The notes: generated by a model from the letters alone, not told the origin. A stretch of DNA of 15,431 nucleotides from SCGC-AAA076-P13 sp965656035 (GCA_965656035.1 CBFHIO010000019.1:1-15431); one strand, 5' to 3'; positions 1 to 6,295 are shown, counted from the first letter of the stretch. Numbers and translations: made by a program.

Positions 1-81
1 TCCTATATCGCTCAATGCTCCTGCAAAACCCATACCATGAAGTAAGCCAAATCTAAAAGCCGTTAACCAGGGTGTTTTAAG
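1..81 (-). pseudogene. HupE/UreJ coding sequence continuing in frame after a TAG stop (runs off window)
   Basis: Reading the minus strand straight through the TAG at 82-84, the same frame stays open for 27 codons to the window edge. It encodes LKTPWLTAFRFGLLHGMGFA and then GALSDIG. The FGLLHGxGFAGAL segment is a characteristic conserved stretch of the HupE/UreJ_2 membrane domain and should follow the upstream helices directly. The continuation is therefore the original 3' part of the gene at 82-741, not a new gene. No start codon with a ribosome site was seen here. Where the gene truly ends lies outside the window. Confidence 0.75.
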
Positions 82-741
82 CTATTTAGCACTATCATTA
101 ATTTCTATCGCTAAAAAAACTAATGTTAGTGCAATAAGAGCCTCTACTGTCCCTTGCGGCAGATTAATCATGTCGTATAAAGAAAGTCCTAATGTAAAAC
201 TGTGCGCGACAGTAAAAGCAGTTATAGTTTTTATAATATTTACCAGGCCACTAATACAAAATAATAAACCGAAGATAAACAAAATATGATCAAGACCGTC
301 AAATAAATGACCAACACCAAGATATAAATATGCTGTTGGATAATATTGCTCAACTAATGGGATTTCTATTTTATTTCTTTGAACATTAACCAACCCCTCA
401 AAAGTATCTTCTTGAAAATTTATGGTTACTAATGCATCAGTTAAGACACTTAGGTTAACAATTTCTATAAATCTGCCTTTAATAGACTCGTTACATTCAA
501 GAGAAATTTTTTCGATAATATACTTCCCTTGAACAAATGGGTCTGAGCCTGTTGTAGTGCATATATTTGGAAATATTACATCAGCTCTTTTTCCTATATT
601 TTTAACCGGATACATCCAAGTAGCATCATAAGAGTTTTGCTTATCATCAGACTGATTAATAATTAAATGAGCTGGATTAAATTCATGTGATAAAAGATTT
701 AATGAGGATATTAATAAAAAAAATGATAGTAATTGTCTCAT
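82..741 (-). CDS. HupE/UreJ-family membrane protein, interrupted by in-frame TAG
   Basis: The 219-codon open part encodes a secreted or periplasmic N-terminal domain followed by the start of a HupE/UreJ_2 membrane domain. Residues 1-18 are a hydrophobic signal-like segment ending near LLSHEF. Residues about 138-165 hold GVGHLFDGLDHILFIFGLL, and 173-184 hold ITAFTVAHSFTL; their His and Asp residues (H145, D148, D151, H152, H180) are the ones the family conserves and are thought to bind metal. The family is linked to nickel or cobalt handling, but this DUF3604-linked branch has no established substrate. The ATG overlaps the stop of the upstream isomerase gene (TAATG), so translation is probably coupled. 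The TAG at 82-84 cuts the membrane domain in half, and family sequence resumes right after it. As written, the product would lack several helices and is probably not functional. Confidence 0.8.
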   Translation of the reverse strand: MRQLLSFFLLISSLNLLSHEFNPAHLIINQSDDKQNSYDATWMYPVKNIGKRADVIFPNICTTTGSDPFVQGKYIIEKISLECNESIKGRFIEIVNLSVLTDALVTINFQEDTFEGLVNVQRNKIEIPLVEQYYPTAYLYLGVGHLFDGLDHILFIFGLLFCISGLVNIIKTITAFTVAHSFTLGLSLYDMINLPQGTVEALIALTLVFLAIEINDSAK

Positions 742-1535
742 TAAAATTTAAGATCTGGATTAATGTAGATTGTATATTCAGACCTAATCTTATTTAAAAA
801 TTGATTAACAGCATCCTCTCTTTTCATTTGAAAAAAATCAACTTCAACTTGTCTTAACACGTCTTCAATTTCAGGAGTATAGCCAGGATTAATTGAGTTT
901 ATATTAACAATATGATGACCGTATGAAGATTCAAATGGACCAACCCATTGATTCATACTAGCAACCAATAGCTTGTCACTAAAAGTTTTACCAAAATTAC
1001 TACTTATATTTCTTAAAGGTTCATTTGCAAAAGCCTTACCTAAATAAAAAGGATCTGATTTAATTTCTTTGTTATCCTGCAGGCTGATTAATGCTTCTTG
1101 AGATCTTTTGAGTGAATTGTTATTTTTTGAAAAATATAAATGCGTGAATGTGAATGACGGTTCAACAAAATACTTTTCTTTATTATTTTCATAATATTCA
1201 TTTAACTCTTGTACTGAAGGAATCTCAGGAACTGACTCCTCTTTTAAAAATGAAATCTTTTGAGCAAGCCTTCTTTTTATAATCGTATCTTCTTGGTCTA
1301 AACCCAACAAAAGAGCTTCTCTATATAAAATCTCTTCATCAATTAAATTATTTATTATTCTTGCTAATTCGTCATCTGTTGGATCTCTTCCAACTTGAGA
1401 CTTCCATGCATTGATTAAGCTTAGAATTTCTTGATCAGAAATAAATATATTTTTATTTTCATCTGCATTTATGGTTGTATCAATTACATACAGGAAAATA
1501 CCAATAACAAAAAATATTAATATCTTGTATTTCAA
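741..1535 (-). CDS. PpiC/parvulin-like peptidyl-prolyl isomerase, membrane-anchored
   Basis: This 264-residue protein has an N-terminal hydrophobic anchor or signal (about residues 4-20). A SurA-like helical region follows (about 30-100, including DELARIINNLIDEEILYREA), then a parvulin-type domain (about 120-215). The latter is recognised from SFTFTHLYFSK (127-137) and the closing motif WVGPFESSYGHHIVNI (197-212), where parvulins carry F-S-x-Y-G-x-H. It probably acts in the periplasm as a folding helper. The likely clients are its neighbours, the HupE/UreJ protein and the DUF3604 protein, since the three genes form one array; that link is inference. The start is TTG (1533-1535): no ATG occurs in frame near the N-terminus and an in-frame stop lies just upstream. 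No clear Shine-Dalgarno precedes it, so expression may depend on coupling or be weak. Whether it has isomerase activity cannot be told from sequence. Confidence 0.8.
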   Translation of the reverse strand: MKYKILIFFVIGIFLYVIDTTINADENKNIFISDQEILSLINAWKSQVGRDPTDDELARIINNLIDEEILYREALLLGLDQEDTIIKRRLAQKISFLKEESVPEIPSVQELNEYYENNKEKYFVEPSFTFTHLYFSKNNNSLKRSQEALISLQDNKEIKSDPFYLGKAFANEPLRNISSNFGKTFSDKLLVASMNQWVGPFESSYGHHIVNINSINPGYTPEIEDVLRQVEVDFFQMKREDAVNQFLNKIRSEYTIYINPDLKF

Positions 1536-1554
1536 TTTATTATTTAGTTAGTAG

Positions 1555-1570
1555 ATTTAAGTACTTAAAT
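1555..1570. repeat. 16-bp perfect palindrome over the DUF3604 stop codon
   Basis: ATTTAAGTACTTAAAT reads the same on both strands and spans the last codons and stop of the DUF3604 gene. It has no T-run that would make it a terminator, and the next gene starts 20 bases on. It may be chance in AT-rich DNA, or a weak processing or binding site. Confidence 0.3.
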
Positions 1571-3722
1571 TTATCATCCTTACTGTTCCTCCAAGAGGAA
1601 CAACATCAATATCACTTGCTGGTGGGATATACCATATAGGTGACGACCATGCCCTTTCTTGAATAGTATCATGCAAATCTTCACGTGGTTTAAAGCCTCT
1701 ACTTATGGCATCCCAAGTACTCCACCTACAGGTAGGATTTTCTAAAACTCTTGCATAATAAAAAGATTTAGTTTCAATATCAAAGTCTGGATCAACCCAG
1801 CTTCCTTTTAGTTCTGCTGAACCAGTATTTTGAGTGATCGAGCAGTCATTAATATTAACTTTTGCTCCGTTATCAGGACATCTGTTAGTTAAAGGATCGA
1901 CCTGAAGGTCGTCGGAGCAAATAACATCAAAAACCTTTTCATGAGTTCTTCCCGAATCATCAACCCAACCTTTTATTATCTGAACTCTTTGAAGAGGTGC
2001 TCCATTTTTATCTCTTTGCGCCCAAACTATAAACTCTGGAGCTTTTTTACCATCACCCACAAGATCAGAACCCATAGTGACTCCTTTTTGATATGCTTTA
2101 CTTACCAACATTTCAGAATTTAAATCTATTTCTGACAAGTCATAGCCTGCAAAAAAACGAACTGCAATACGAGTACCAGTTGTTGCAAAAGTTTCTTTTC
2201 TTTTAAATGCTTTAAATATCGAATCTCTAGTATTTTCTTCAGCCCAAACAGCAGCTAAACCAGAAGCACCCCACTGAGTAAAACCAGTATTTGCATACTC
2301 TCCCTGTTCTAAGCTAACAGTACTCCTTGGTTGGTTAAATGCTCTCATATAGTCATTTAATCTTTCAATATTTTCTTCAGCAAGAGGAACAGAACCCCTG
2401 TTTTCAGGATCACCATCTAAAATACCAACCTTAGACCAATAATTTGATTCGTCAAAGGCTCCAGCACCAGTATGCGTATCTGAAGAACCAATGAGACCAA
2501 ATTTATAGGGATTGCCTTGCTTGGTAAATTCTAATGTTAATCCATTTAAATAAGCCTCTCTAACGTAACTTCCTGATGGTCTGCTATAAGTTGGCGGCCT
2601 ACTTCCTACTCTTATATCAGTAATTTCAAAATCAGCCCATTCGTCATCTGGTGAAAGTAATGGATGTGTTTCTGAGGTGCCTTTAACTTGAGTTACCTCA
2701 ACTATAGGTTCATTACGCATTCTTTTTTCTGCATAGTCTTTATTAATTGGTTCAGCATAAAAAGTCTCCATTTCAAACATTTGGCCATTCGATCCGTTAG
2801 AGTTATGAGGTATTGAAACAGTATCAACGCCTTTATCACGTAATTTATCTTGCCATGTCCATAAATCCTCTGGATTGATTGAATCCATTCTTGTCCAAGG
2901 TCTGATAGGAGCCTTTGATGAGTTAAAAATAACGTTTCTGTGTAAATTACCACCCTCAGCATTAGTTGAAGTTGTGAATTCATATCCAATGAAAGTTGTA
3001 AAATGACCAGGATCATTATGTTCATTAGCTGCTCTAACAACATCTTCCCAAGCAGATTTATGAATATCATAATCAAATGCCTTTAAAGCTTTTTGCGTAT
3101 TTTTAGTTAGCCAAGCTTTTAGGGTATTGGGATGGAAATTTCCATGAGTTGCAGCGATAGTACCCCCAAGAATTGTACTAAATAAAGCCGATCTTTGACC
3201 TGAAGATTCAACTGTTAAATTATCATCTACATTTAAATTATGAAAAGGTGTGGCTAAATCATTTTGAGAAATATCAGTGGATGTATCTGCCCAAGCATTA
3301 ATCATACCCATGAAAAAACCATGATCAGTAACGGAATAAAAATCTAAGGGTTCTTGTAATTTCATTTCATATCCCATTGGATGCCTGATGCCCTCTCCTT
3401 TTGCATACCTATAGGCATCATTTGGGGTAGCAGTAACACCAAAAATATAAGCGTCAAAGGAATACTTTGTGTGAACATGCAGGTCTCCATAATATGGATT
3501 TCTATCTTTATTTGGTTTAGGTTTTGGTTGTGTTGCCTCTTTTTTATCTACAGAAAAATCAACTATTTTTGTAGCACTATCAGACCTCATCATATCTAAA
3601 AGGGTTAATATCGGTCGACTATCAGTCACTGAAGTCCACAAACCTATTAATAAAGCTATGTATATCAAAGGCAGTGCTATTAAAAACTTTATTAGTAATG
3701 ATTTCATCTTAAGTTTCCCCAT
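1557..3722 (-). CDS. DUF3604 family protein, PHP-like metal-dependent hydrolase fold
   Basis: This protein of up to 721 residues has an N-terminal membrane anchor (about 8-30), a polar linker rich in Lys and Pro (about 58-75), then a large DUF3604 domain. The domain opens with GDLHVHTKYSFDA (79-91) and SVTDHGFF (130-137), the His/Asp pattern of PHP-type metal phosphoesterase folds. Further conserved-looking blocks are SIPHNSNGSNG and GLIGSSDTHTGAG. The substrate is unknown; family members are annotated only by domain number. The protein should sit outside the inner membrane. It leads the array with the isomerase and HupE/UreJ genes. Two starts are possible: ATG at 3722 or the ATG at 3707 (residue 6). 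The second is preceded by GGGGA at a suitable distance and gives a normal leader of about 22 nt from the promoter at 3736-3764, so I favour it. The first would have only a very short leader. Confidence 0.88.
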   Translation of the reverse strand: MGKLKMKSLLIKFLIALPLIYIALLIGLWTSVTDSRPILTLLDMMRSDSATKIVDFSVDKKEATQPKPKPNKDRNPYYGDLHVHTKYSFDAYIFGVTATPNDAYRYAKGEGIRHPMGYEMKLQEPLDFYSVTDHGFFMGMINAWADTSTDISQNDLATPFHNLNVDDNLTVESSGQRSALFSTILGGTIAATHGNFHPNTLKAWLTKNTQKALKAFDYDIHKSAWEDVVRAANEHNDPGHFTTFIGYEFTTSTNAEGGNLHRNVIFNSSKAPIRPWTRMDSINPEDLWTWQDKLRDKGVDTVSIPHNSNGSNGQMFEMETFYAEPINKDYAEKRMRNEPIVEVTQVKGTSETHPLLSPDDEWADFEITDIRVGSRPPTYSRPSGSYVREAYLNGLTLEFTKQGNPYKFGLIGSSDTHTGAGAFDESNYWSKVGILDGDPENRGSVPLAEENIERLNDYMRAFNQPRSTVSLEQGEYANTGFTQWGASGLAAVWAEENTRDSIFKAFKRKETFATTGTRIAVRFFAGYDLSEIDLNSEMLVSKAYQKGVTMGSDLVGDGKKAPEFIVWAQRDKNGAPLQRVQIIKGWVDDSGRTHEKVFDVICSDDLQVDPLTNRCPDNGAKVNINDCSITQNTGSAELKGSWVDPDFDIETKSFYYARVLENPTCRWSTWDAISRGFKPREDLHDTIQERAWSSPIWYIPPASDIDVVPLGGTVRMINLST

Positions 3723-3735
3723 TTGATTTAGTTAG

Positions 3736-3764
3736 ATTAAAACAATTACTGCAATTCTAGTCAA
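3736..3764 (-). promoter_or_regulatory. sigma70-type promoter for the DUF3604 array
   Basis: On the minus strand TTGACT (3759-3764) and TTTAAT (3736-3741) are separated by exactly 17 bp. Each matches the consensus at five of six bases. Transcription should start near 3729, just ahead of the DUF3604 start codons. No operator-like dyad was seen in it. Confidence 0.65.
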
Positions 3765-3811
3765 TTATCAATTTTTGCAAATAACTTATGCTTAAAATAA
3801 CAATGTATGAA

Positions 3812-3817
3812 TATAAT
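3812..3817 (+). promoter_or_regulatory. -10 element of tRNA-Arg
   Basis: A perfect TATAAT lies 8 bases before the first base of the tRNA. The -35 region is poor: TGCTTA at 3789-3794 has the right spacing but little similarity to consensus. Position relative to the tRNA is the main support. Confidence 0.4.
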
Positions 3818-3825
3818 ATGATCCT

Positions 3826-3902
3826 GCGCCTGTAGCTCAGCTGGATAGAGTACTTGGCTTCGAACCAAGGGGTCGGGAGTTCGAGTCTTCCCGGGCGCAC
3901 CA
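3826..3902 (+). tRNA. tRNA-Arg (anticodon UCG)
   Basis: A 77-nt cloverleaf can be drawn. The acceptor GCGCCTG pairs with CGGGCGC (one G-T pair), and the D stem GCTC pairs with GAGT. The anticodon stem CTTGG/CCAAG encloses the loop CTTCGAA, giving anticodon TCG, which reads CGA/CGG arginine codons. The T arm is GGGAG-TTCGAGT-CTTCC, followed by discriminator A and an encoded CCA. It is convergent with the rhodanese gene, whose stop lies 13 bases beyond the CCA; no intrinsic terminator is visible, so transcripts may run antisense into that gene. Confidence 0.97.
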
Positions 3903-3914
3903 TATACTTAAAAT

Positions 3915-4283
3915 CTATTTCTGTTTTTCAATCCACTCAGCATAACCGCCAAGGTTAAAAACTTTTTTATAGCCTTCTTTTTGTAATTTATGACCTACAA
4001 GCGCTGATCTAATACCTGCAGCACAATAAACCAGTATAAAAGTTTCCTCTTTATCATTTATATGGTTATCAATTAATGAACGATTAAAATAGGTATCAAT
4101 AGTGCTTTTTGGAATATTGACAGCATTATTAATCAACCCTGTTGCTTTGATTTCATTAATTTCTCTAACATCTATTATTAAAGTATTTTTTTCTAAAATA
4201 ATATTACTTGCTTCTTCAAAAGATAATCTTGGAACGGCGTCATTAGCTTCTTGAAAAAATTTCTGAATGTCTATTTCGTTCAC
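3915..4283 (-). CDS. single-domain rhodanese-like sulfurtransferase
   Basis: This 122-residue cytoplasmic protein consists of one rhodanese domain. LIIDVRE (35-41) is the typical first strand with Asp. NNAVNIP (52-58) matches the usual GxxPGAxNIP block in weakened form. The active loop is CAAGIRS (87-93), with C87 as the persulfide-carrying residue, and GGYAEW (112-117) is the usual closing motif. It can be expected to move sulfane sulfur, but donor and acceptor are unknown. Translation starts at GTG (4281-4283), two bases after the transporter stop codon, with AAGG upstream as a fair ribosome site; no ATG fits. It is almost certainly co-transcribed with the EamA transporter gene, which may hint that the transporter handles a sulfur compound, though this is only a guess. 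Confidence 0.9.
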   Translation of the reverse strand: MNEIDIQKFFQEANDAVPRLSFEEASNIILEKNTLIIDVREINEIKATGLINNAVNIPKSTIDTYFNRSLIDNHINDKEETFILVYCAAGIRSALVGHKLQKEGYKKVFNLGGYAEWIEKQK

Positions 4284-4285
4284 AG

Positions 4286-5167
4286 CTAAGCCTTAGTATT
4301 GACAGAGTTAACATACCCTTTTTTGTTAGAATTAGAAAGATAGATTCCAATTAGAACAACAAAACATCCAATTATGATTGTAGTGGTGATAACTTCATCT
4401 AAAAATATAGCACCCCATATAATGCCAAAAACTGGCAGAAAATAGGCAACGGTTGAGGTTTTTACAGCACCGATCTTGTCTATTAACTTGACATATCCAA
4501 TAAATCCTAAGCCAGTAGAAATTGCGCCTAACCATACAGCTGATGTTATTGCTGCAGTCGATGGCATTAATTCAGGAAGATTAAAAATAGTAACAGGCAA
4601 CATGATTACCGCACTGAATATAATTGACCATCCTATTAAGACCATCTTATTAGAATTCAAAGAATTTTTTTGAATATAGACTGTAGAAAAGGAATAGAAA
4701 CAGGCTGCTAACAAGGCGGATAAACTAGAAATAAGAGTTGTGCTTGAATTTTGAGGATTAACTAAAATAAATACCCCAATAAAACCAACTATTAATCCAC
4801 AAAGTTGCTTAAGAGTAACGTTCTCACCTATCCAAATATATGCAAACATCATAGTATTAAATGCAGTTGTTGCATTTAATATTGCCAATATATTTGAATC
4901 TGCCCCAAAACTGGCATAAGAAAAAAGAGTAAAAGGGATAGCATTATTCATGATTGCTAAAACTAGCACTTGTCTCCATATTGGCTTAAGCAGATGAAGA
5001 TATTTGCTTCTTAAAAGAATAGGCAAAAAAATTATTGAGGCTATAAGTAGTCTTGCATTTACAAGAGCCACTGGACCAAATTCAGGAGTTGCAACCTTAA
5101 TAAACATAAAAGCACTTCCCCATAGTGCTCCTAAAAAAGTTAATAGTGCCCAGTACCTTATTTCCAT
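4286..5167 (-). CDS. EamA/DMT-family transporter
   Basis: The 293-residue protein has about ten hydrophobic helices in two repeated halves, as expected for the drug/metabolite transporter superfamily with two EamA domains. The first half begins with WALLTFLGALWGSAFMFIKV and the second around LISSLSALLAACFYSFSTVY. PVFGIIWGAIFLDEVIT near the C-terminus is the familiar EamA signature (P-x-x-x-x-x-x-G/E-x-x-x-x-x-E). It acts in the inner membrane, but the substrate cannot be predicted: relatives export amino acids, purines or metabolites. A rhodanese gene follows after two bases. The ATG (5165-5167) lies directly after the T-run of a strong terminator, so the gene is expressed either by readthrough of the upstream RNA or from a very close promoter that I cannot identify. 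Confidence 0.9.
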   Translation of the reverse strand: MEIRYWALLTFLGALWGSAFMFIKVATPEFGPVALVNARLLIASIIFLPILLRSKYLHLLKPIWRQVLVLAIMNNAIPFTLFSYASFGADSNILAILNATTAFNTMMFAYIWIGENVTLKQLCGLIVGFIGVFILVNPQNSSTTLISSLSALLAACFYSFSTVYIQKNSLNSNKMVLIGWSIIFSAVIMLPVTIFNLPELMPSTAAITSAVWLGAISTGLGFIGYVKLIDKIGAVKTSTVAYFLPVFGIIWGAIFLDEVITTTIIIGCFVVLIGIYLSNSNKKGYVNSVNTKA

Positions 5168-5170
5168 ATT

Positions 5171-5207
5171 AAAAAAATAAAAAAACCCCCAAGAGAACTT
5201 GGGGGTT
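5171..5207 (-). terminator. strong rho-independent terminator
   Basis: On the minus strand a 10-bp perfect stem AACCCCCAAG / CTTGGGGGTT (5198-5207 and 5184-5193) closes a 4-nt loop and is followed by seven Ts, an A and seven more Ts. The plus strand lacks a T-run, so it acts in one direction only. It ends the candidate RNA at 5178-5395 and sits right in front of the EamA start codon. Confidence 0.9.
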
Positions 5208-5395
5208 ACAAAAAAATCTAGTTTAACTGCAACTGCAGTTCAGAACTAGTCGAAAACTTACAGATTACCTCGTGTCAAAAGGTGAATCCTCCGCTTCCTG
5301 TTATTAAATAAATACTAATAGGACCACCTCCATGTTCAGGGTAATAATAAAAATGCTAAATAGTCCCCTTAAAAAACTATTTAACAAGACACCCT
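5178..5395 (-). ncRNA. candidate structured small RNA (or transcribed leader of the EamA gene)
   Basis: The 275 bases between two genes hold no credible ORF but clear RNA structure in minus-strand sense. In 5'-3' order there are four elements. Hairpin AAATAGT/ACTATTT (5358-5382) has GGGGA in its loop. A long-range stem of GGTG plus TCCT with AGGA plus CACC (5320-5328 with 5281-5290) encloses TATTA/TAATA and an A/G-rich strand CAGGAAGCGG. A two-part stem CTAGTT/AACTAG over AACTGC/GCAGTT (5218-5249) follows, then the terminator. A TATAAT at 5401-5406 predicts a start near 5394 and a length of about 215 nt. It matches no RNA family I know: not 6S, tmRNA, RNase P, SRP, TPP, FMN, SAM, glycine or cobalamin. 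Five GGA triplets, including a CAGGAAG of the CsrA-binding type, make a Csr/Rsm-like decoy RNA one option. An attenuated leader is the other. Confidence 0.6.
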
Positions 5396-5400
5396 CTTAA

Positions 5401-5429
5401 ATTATATACAGAATGGAAACAAAATAAAG
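5401..5429 (-). promoter_or_regulatory. promoter of the structured RNA
   Basis: A perfect TATAAT -10 (5401-5406) lies on the minus strand, preceded by CTGTA. The -35 region is weak: CTTTAT at 5424-5429 has a 17-bp spacing. Transcription would start near 5394. The SOS gene's stop codon is at 5443, so this promoter lies in the short gap behind it. Confidence 0.45.
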
Positions 5430-5442
5430 AGGTTTTAAATTG

Positions 5443-5655
5443 TTAAAAACTAAATTCTAACTGAGCTTTGGGGTACATGAAATAGGATGTTTGTAGATTA
5501 TTATAGACATGAAAATCTATATAAGCATTTAATGCTTGAATATCATTACTAAAGTATTCAAAAGCGAGTGTTTTTTTAGCTGCGTCCTTATCCTCAGCGG
5601 TTATATACTTTTCAACAATAGGATCAAATTCTTTTATTTTAACTACGTTATTCAT
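5443..5655 (-). CDS. LexA-controlled 70-residue protein with C-terminal clamp-binding-like motif
   Basis: I do not recognise this family. The protein has 70 residues, is soluble, rich in Lys/Asp/Glu in the first half (KIKEFDP, AEDKDAAKKTL) and aromatic in the second (FEYFSND, YIDFHVYNN, SYFMYP). It has no signal peptide or membrane helix and no resemblance that I can see to DinI, YebG, SulA or ImuA. It is clearly real because its promoter carries a near-perfect SOS box. The last six residues, QLEFSF (65-70), fit the pattern Q-L-x-hydrophobic-x-aliphatic/aromatic that bacterial sliding-clamp partners place at their C-termini (compare QLVLGL of Pol IV and QLSLPL of Hda). A role in damage-time control of replication or repair is thus suggested, not shown. 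ATG is the only plausible start and there is no ribosome site, because the predicted transcript begins 1-3 bases before it. Confidence 0.75.
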   Translation of the reverse strand: MNNVVKIKEFDPIVEKYITAEDKDAAKKTLAFEYFSNDIQALNAYIDFHVYNNLQTSYFMYPKAQLEFSF

Positions 5656-5664
5656 AATAATTTA

Positions 5665-5693
5665 ATTTTACTGTATAAATATACAGTAATCAA
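5665..5693 (-). promoter_or_regulatory. SOS promoter with near-perfect LexA box
   Basis: TACTGTATAAATATACAGTA (5669-5688) is a palindrome around CTG-N10-CAG. It differs from the E. coli optimum TACTGTATATATATACAGTA only in the AT centre. It sits exactly between TTGATT (-35, minus strand, 5688-5693) and TAAAAT (-10, 5665-5670), 17 bp apart, so bound LexA would cover the promoter. The ATG of the 70-residue gene begins 9 bases after the -10, predicting a leaderless or nearly leaderless mRNA. Confidence 0.9.
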
Positions 5694-5702
5694 CAAATAT
5701 AA

Positions 5703-6281
5703 CTAATTATCATCAACAACTGGTAGGAGTCTTTTTTTTCTAAGCAAGTTAAACAATATCATTAAGAAGGTTACAAAACATAGAGTACCTAGAACGTCAC
5801 CAACAAAAAACCTTGCTATAACAAGGACATCAATAGTTATATTGTTTAATAAAGAAAAGACAAGATTAGTAAAAATAGCATTAAGTAATGCGGATAGTAT
5901 AGTTACATAAATTAAAAATTGATAATTAGCAAAATTAATTTTTTTTACTATTGAATATGAAAAAGTTGAGACCTTTGACCACTTTAGAGTTTCAACAGCA
6001 ACAACCACTGATAAAAGAGAGAACAAGCTACCAATTGACGTAAACGAGATATACTCATCTGGCCACATAAAATTAGGTCCAATAGTGTCAGCTAAATATA
6101 AGGCTGGCAAAGAGCGAGCACCAAAAAAACAGTAAAATATTACCTTACAGCCATGTGGCAAAAAAATAATACTTCCCACCCAGCCTTTATCAGGTGTTGA
6201 AAATGCAATATTGGACCACAACGCATAAACAAGCATTGATCCAATAAATACTGAAAGTGTTACTTGAAAAAAGTATTTCAT
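5703..6281 (-). CDS. MASE1-like small membrane protein, tandem paralogue B
   Basis: The 192-residue protein has five or six membrane helices: about 4-24, 35-56, 57-70, 80-98, 120-143 and 152-180. Its conserved core is GWVGSIIFLPHGCKVIFYCF followed by FGARSLPALYLAD (33-65), and a second block FTNLVFS...ARFFVGDVLG (about 137-165). Both blocks align without gaps or nearly so to the next gene at 6296-6865, so the two arose by duplication. The layout resembles the MASE1 sensor domain, with its LPxG loop, an arginine/proline helix start and a G-D near the end. Here, however, it stands alone with no signalling output domain. Ligand and partner are unknown; the two paralogues could form a heteromer. 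It is last in an operon of three, 14 bases after its paralogue, with no clear ribosome site. Confidence 0.7.
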   Translation of the reverse strand: MKYFFQVTLSVFIGSMLVYALWSNIAFSTPDKGWVGSIIFLPHGCKVIFYCFFGARSLPALYLADTIGPNFMWPDEYISFTSIGSLFSLLSVVVAVETLKWSKVSTFSYSIVKKINFANYQFLIYVTILSALLNAIFTNLVFSLLNNITIDVLVIARFFVGDVLGTLCFVTFLMILFNLLRKKRLLPVVDDN

Positions 6282-6295
6282 TAAATTAAATCAAG

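Noticed and set aside
2702..3076. 124-codon minus-strand ORF in another frame inside the DUF3604 gene
   Set aside because: It is a frame-shifted shadow of the DUF3604 coding sequence, and its product has low-complexity, non-domain sequence.
3903..3914. Terminator for tRNA-Arg
   Set aside because: Only twelve AT-rich bases separate it from the rhodanese stop codon and no hairpin can be formed there.
5304..5333. Nine-codon ORF (MEVVLLVFI) on the minus strand inside the structured RNA
   Set aside because: It has no ribosome site, overlaps the best-paired stem of the RNA and is too short to judge; it looks like chance.
5178..5395. 6S RNA, tmRNA, RNase P RNA, SRP RNA or a TPP/FMN/SAM/glycine/cobalamin riboswitch
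   Set aside because: None of the invariant sequence blocks of these families was found, and the 5' and 3' ends do not pair as in 6S RNA.
5407..5450. Weak hairpin GTTTT/AAAAC followed by T-rich sequence after the SOS gene
   Set aside because: Five A/T-rich pairs with a mismatch and an interrupted T-run; far weaker than the terminator at 5171-5207, so not called.
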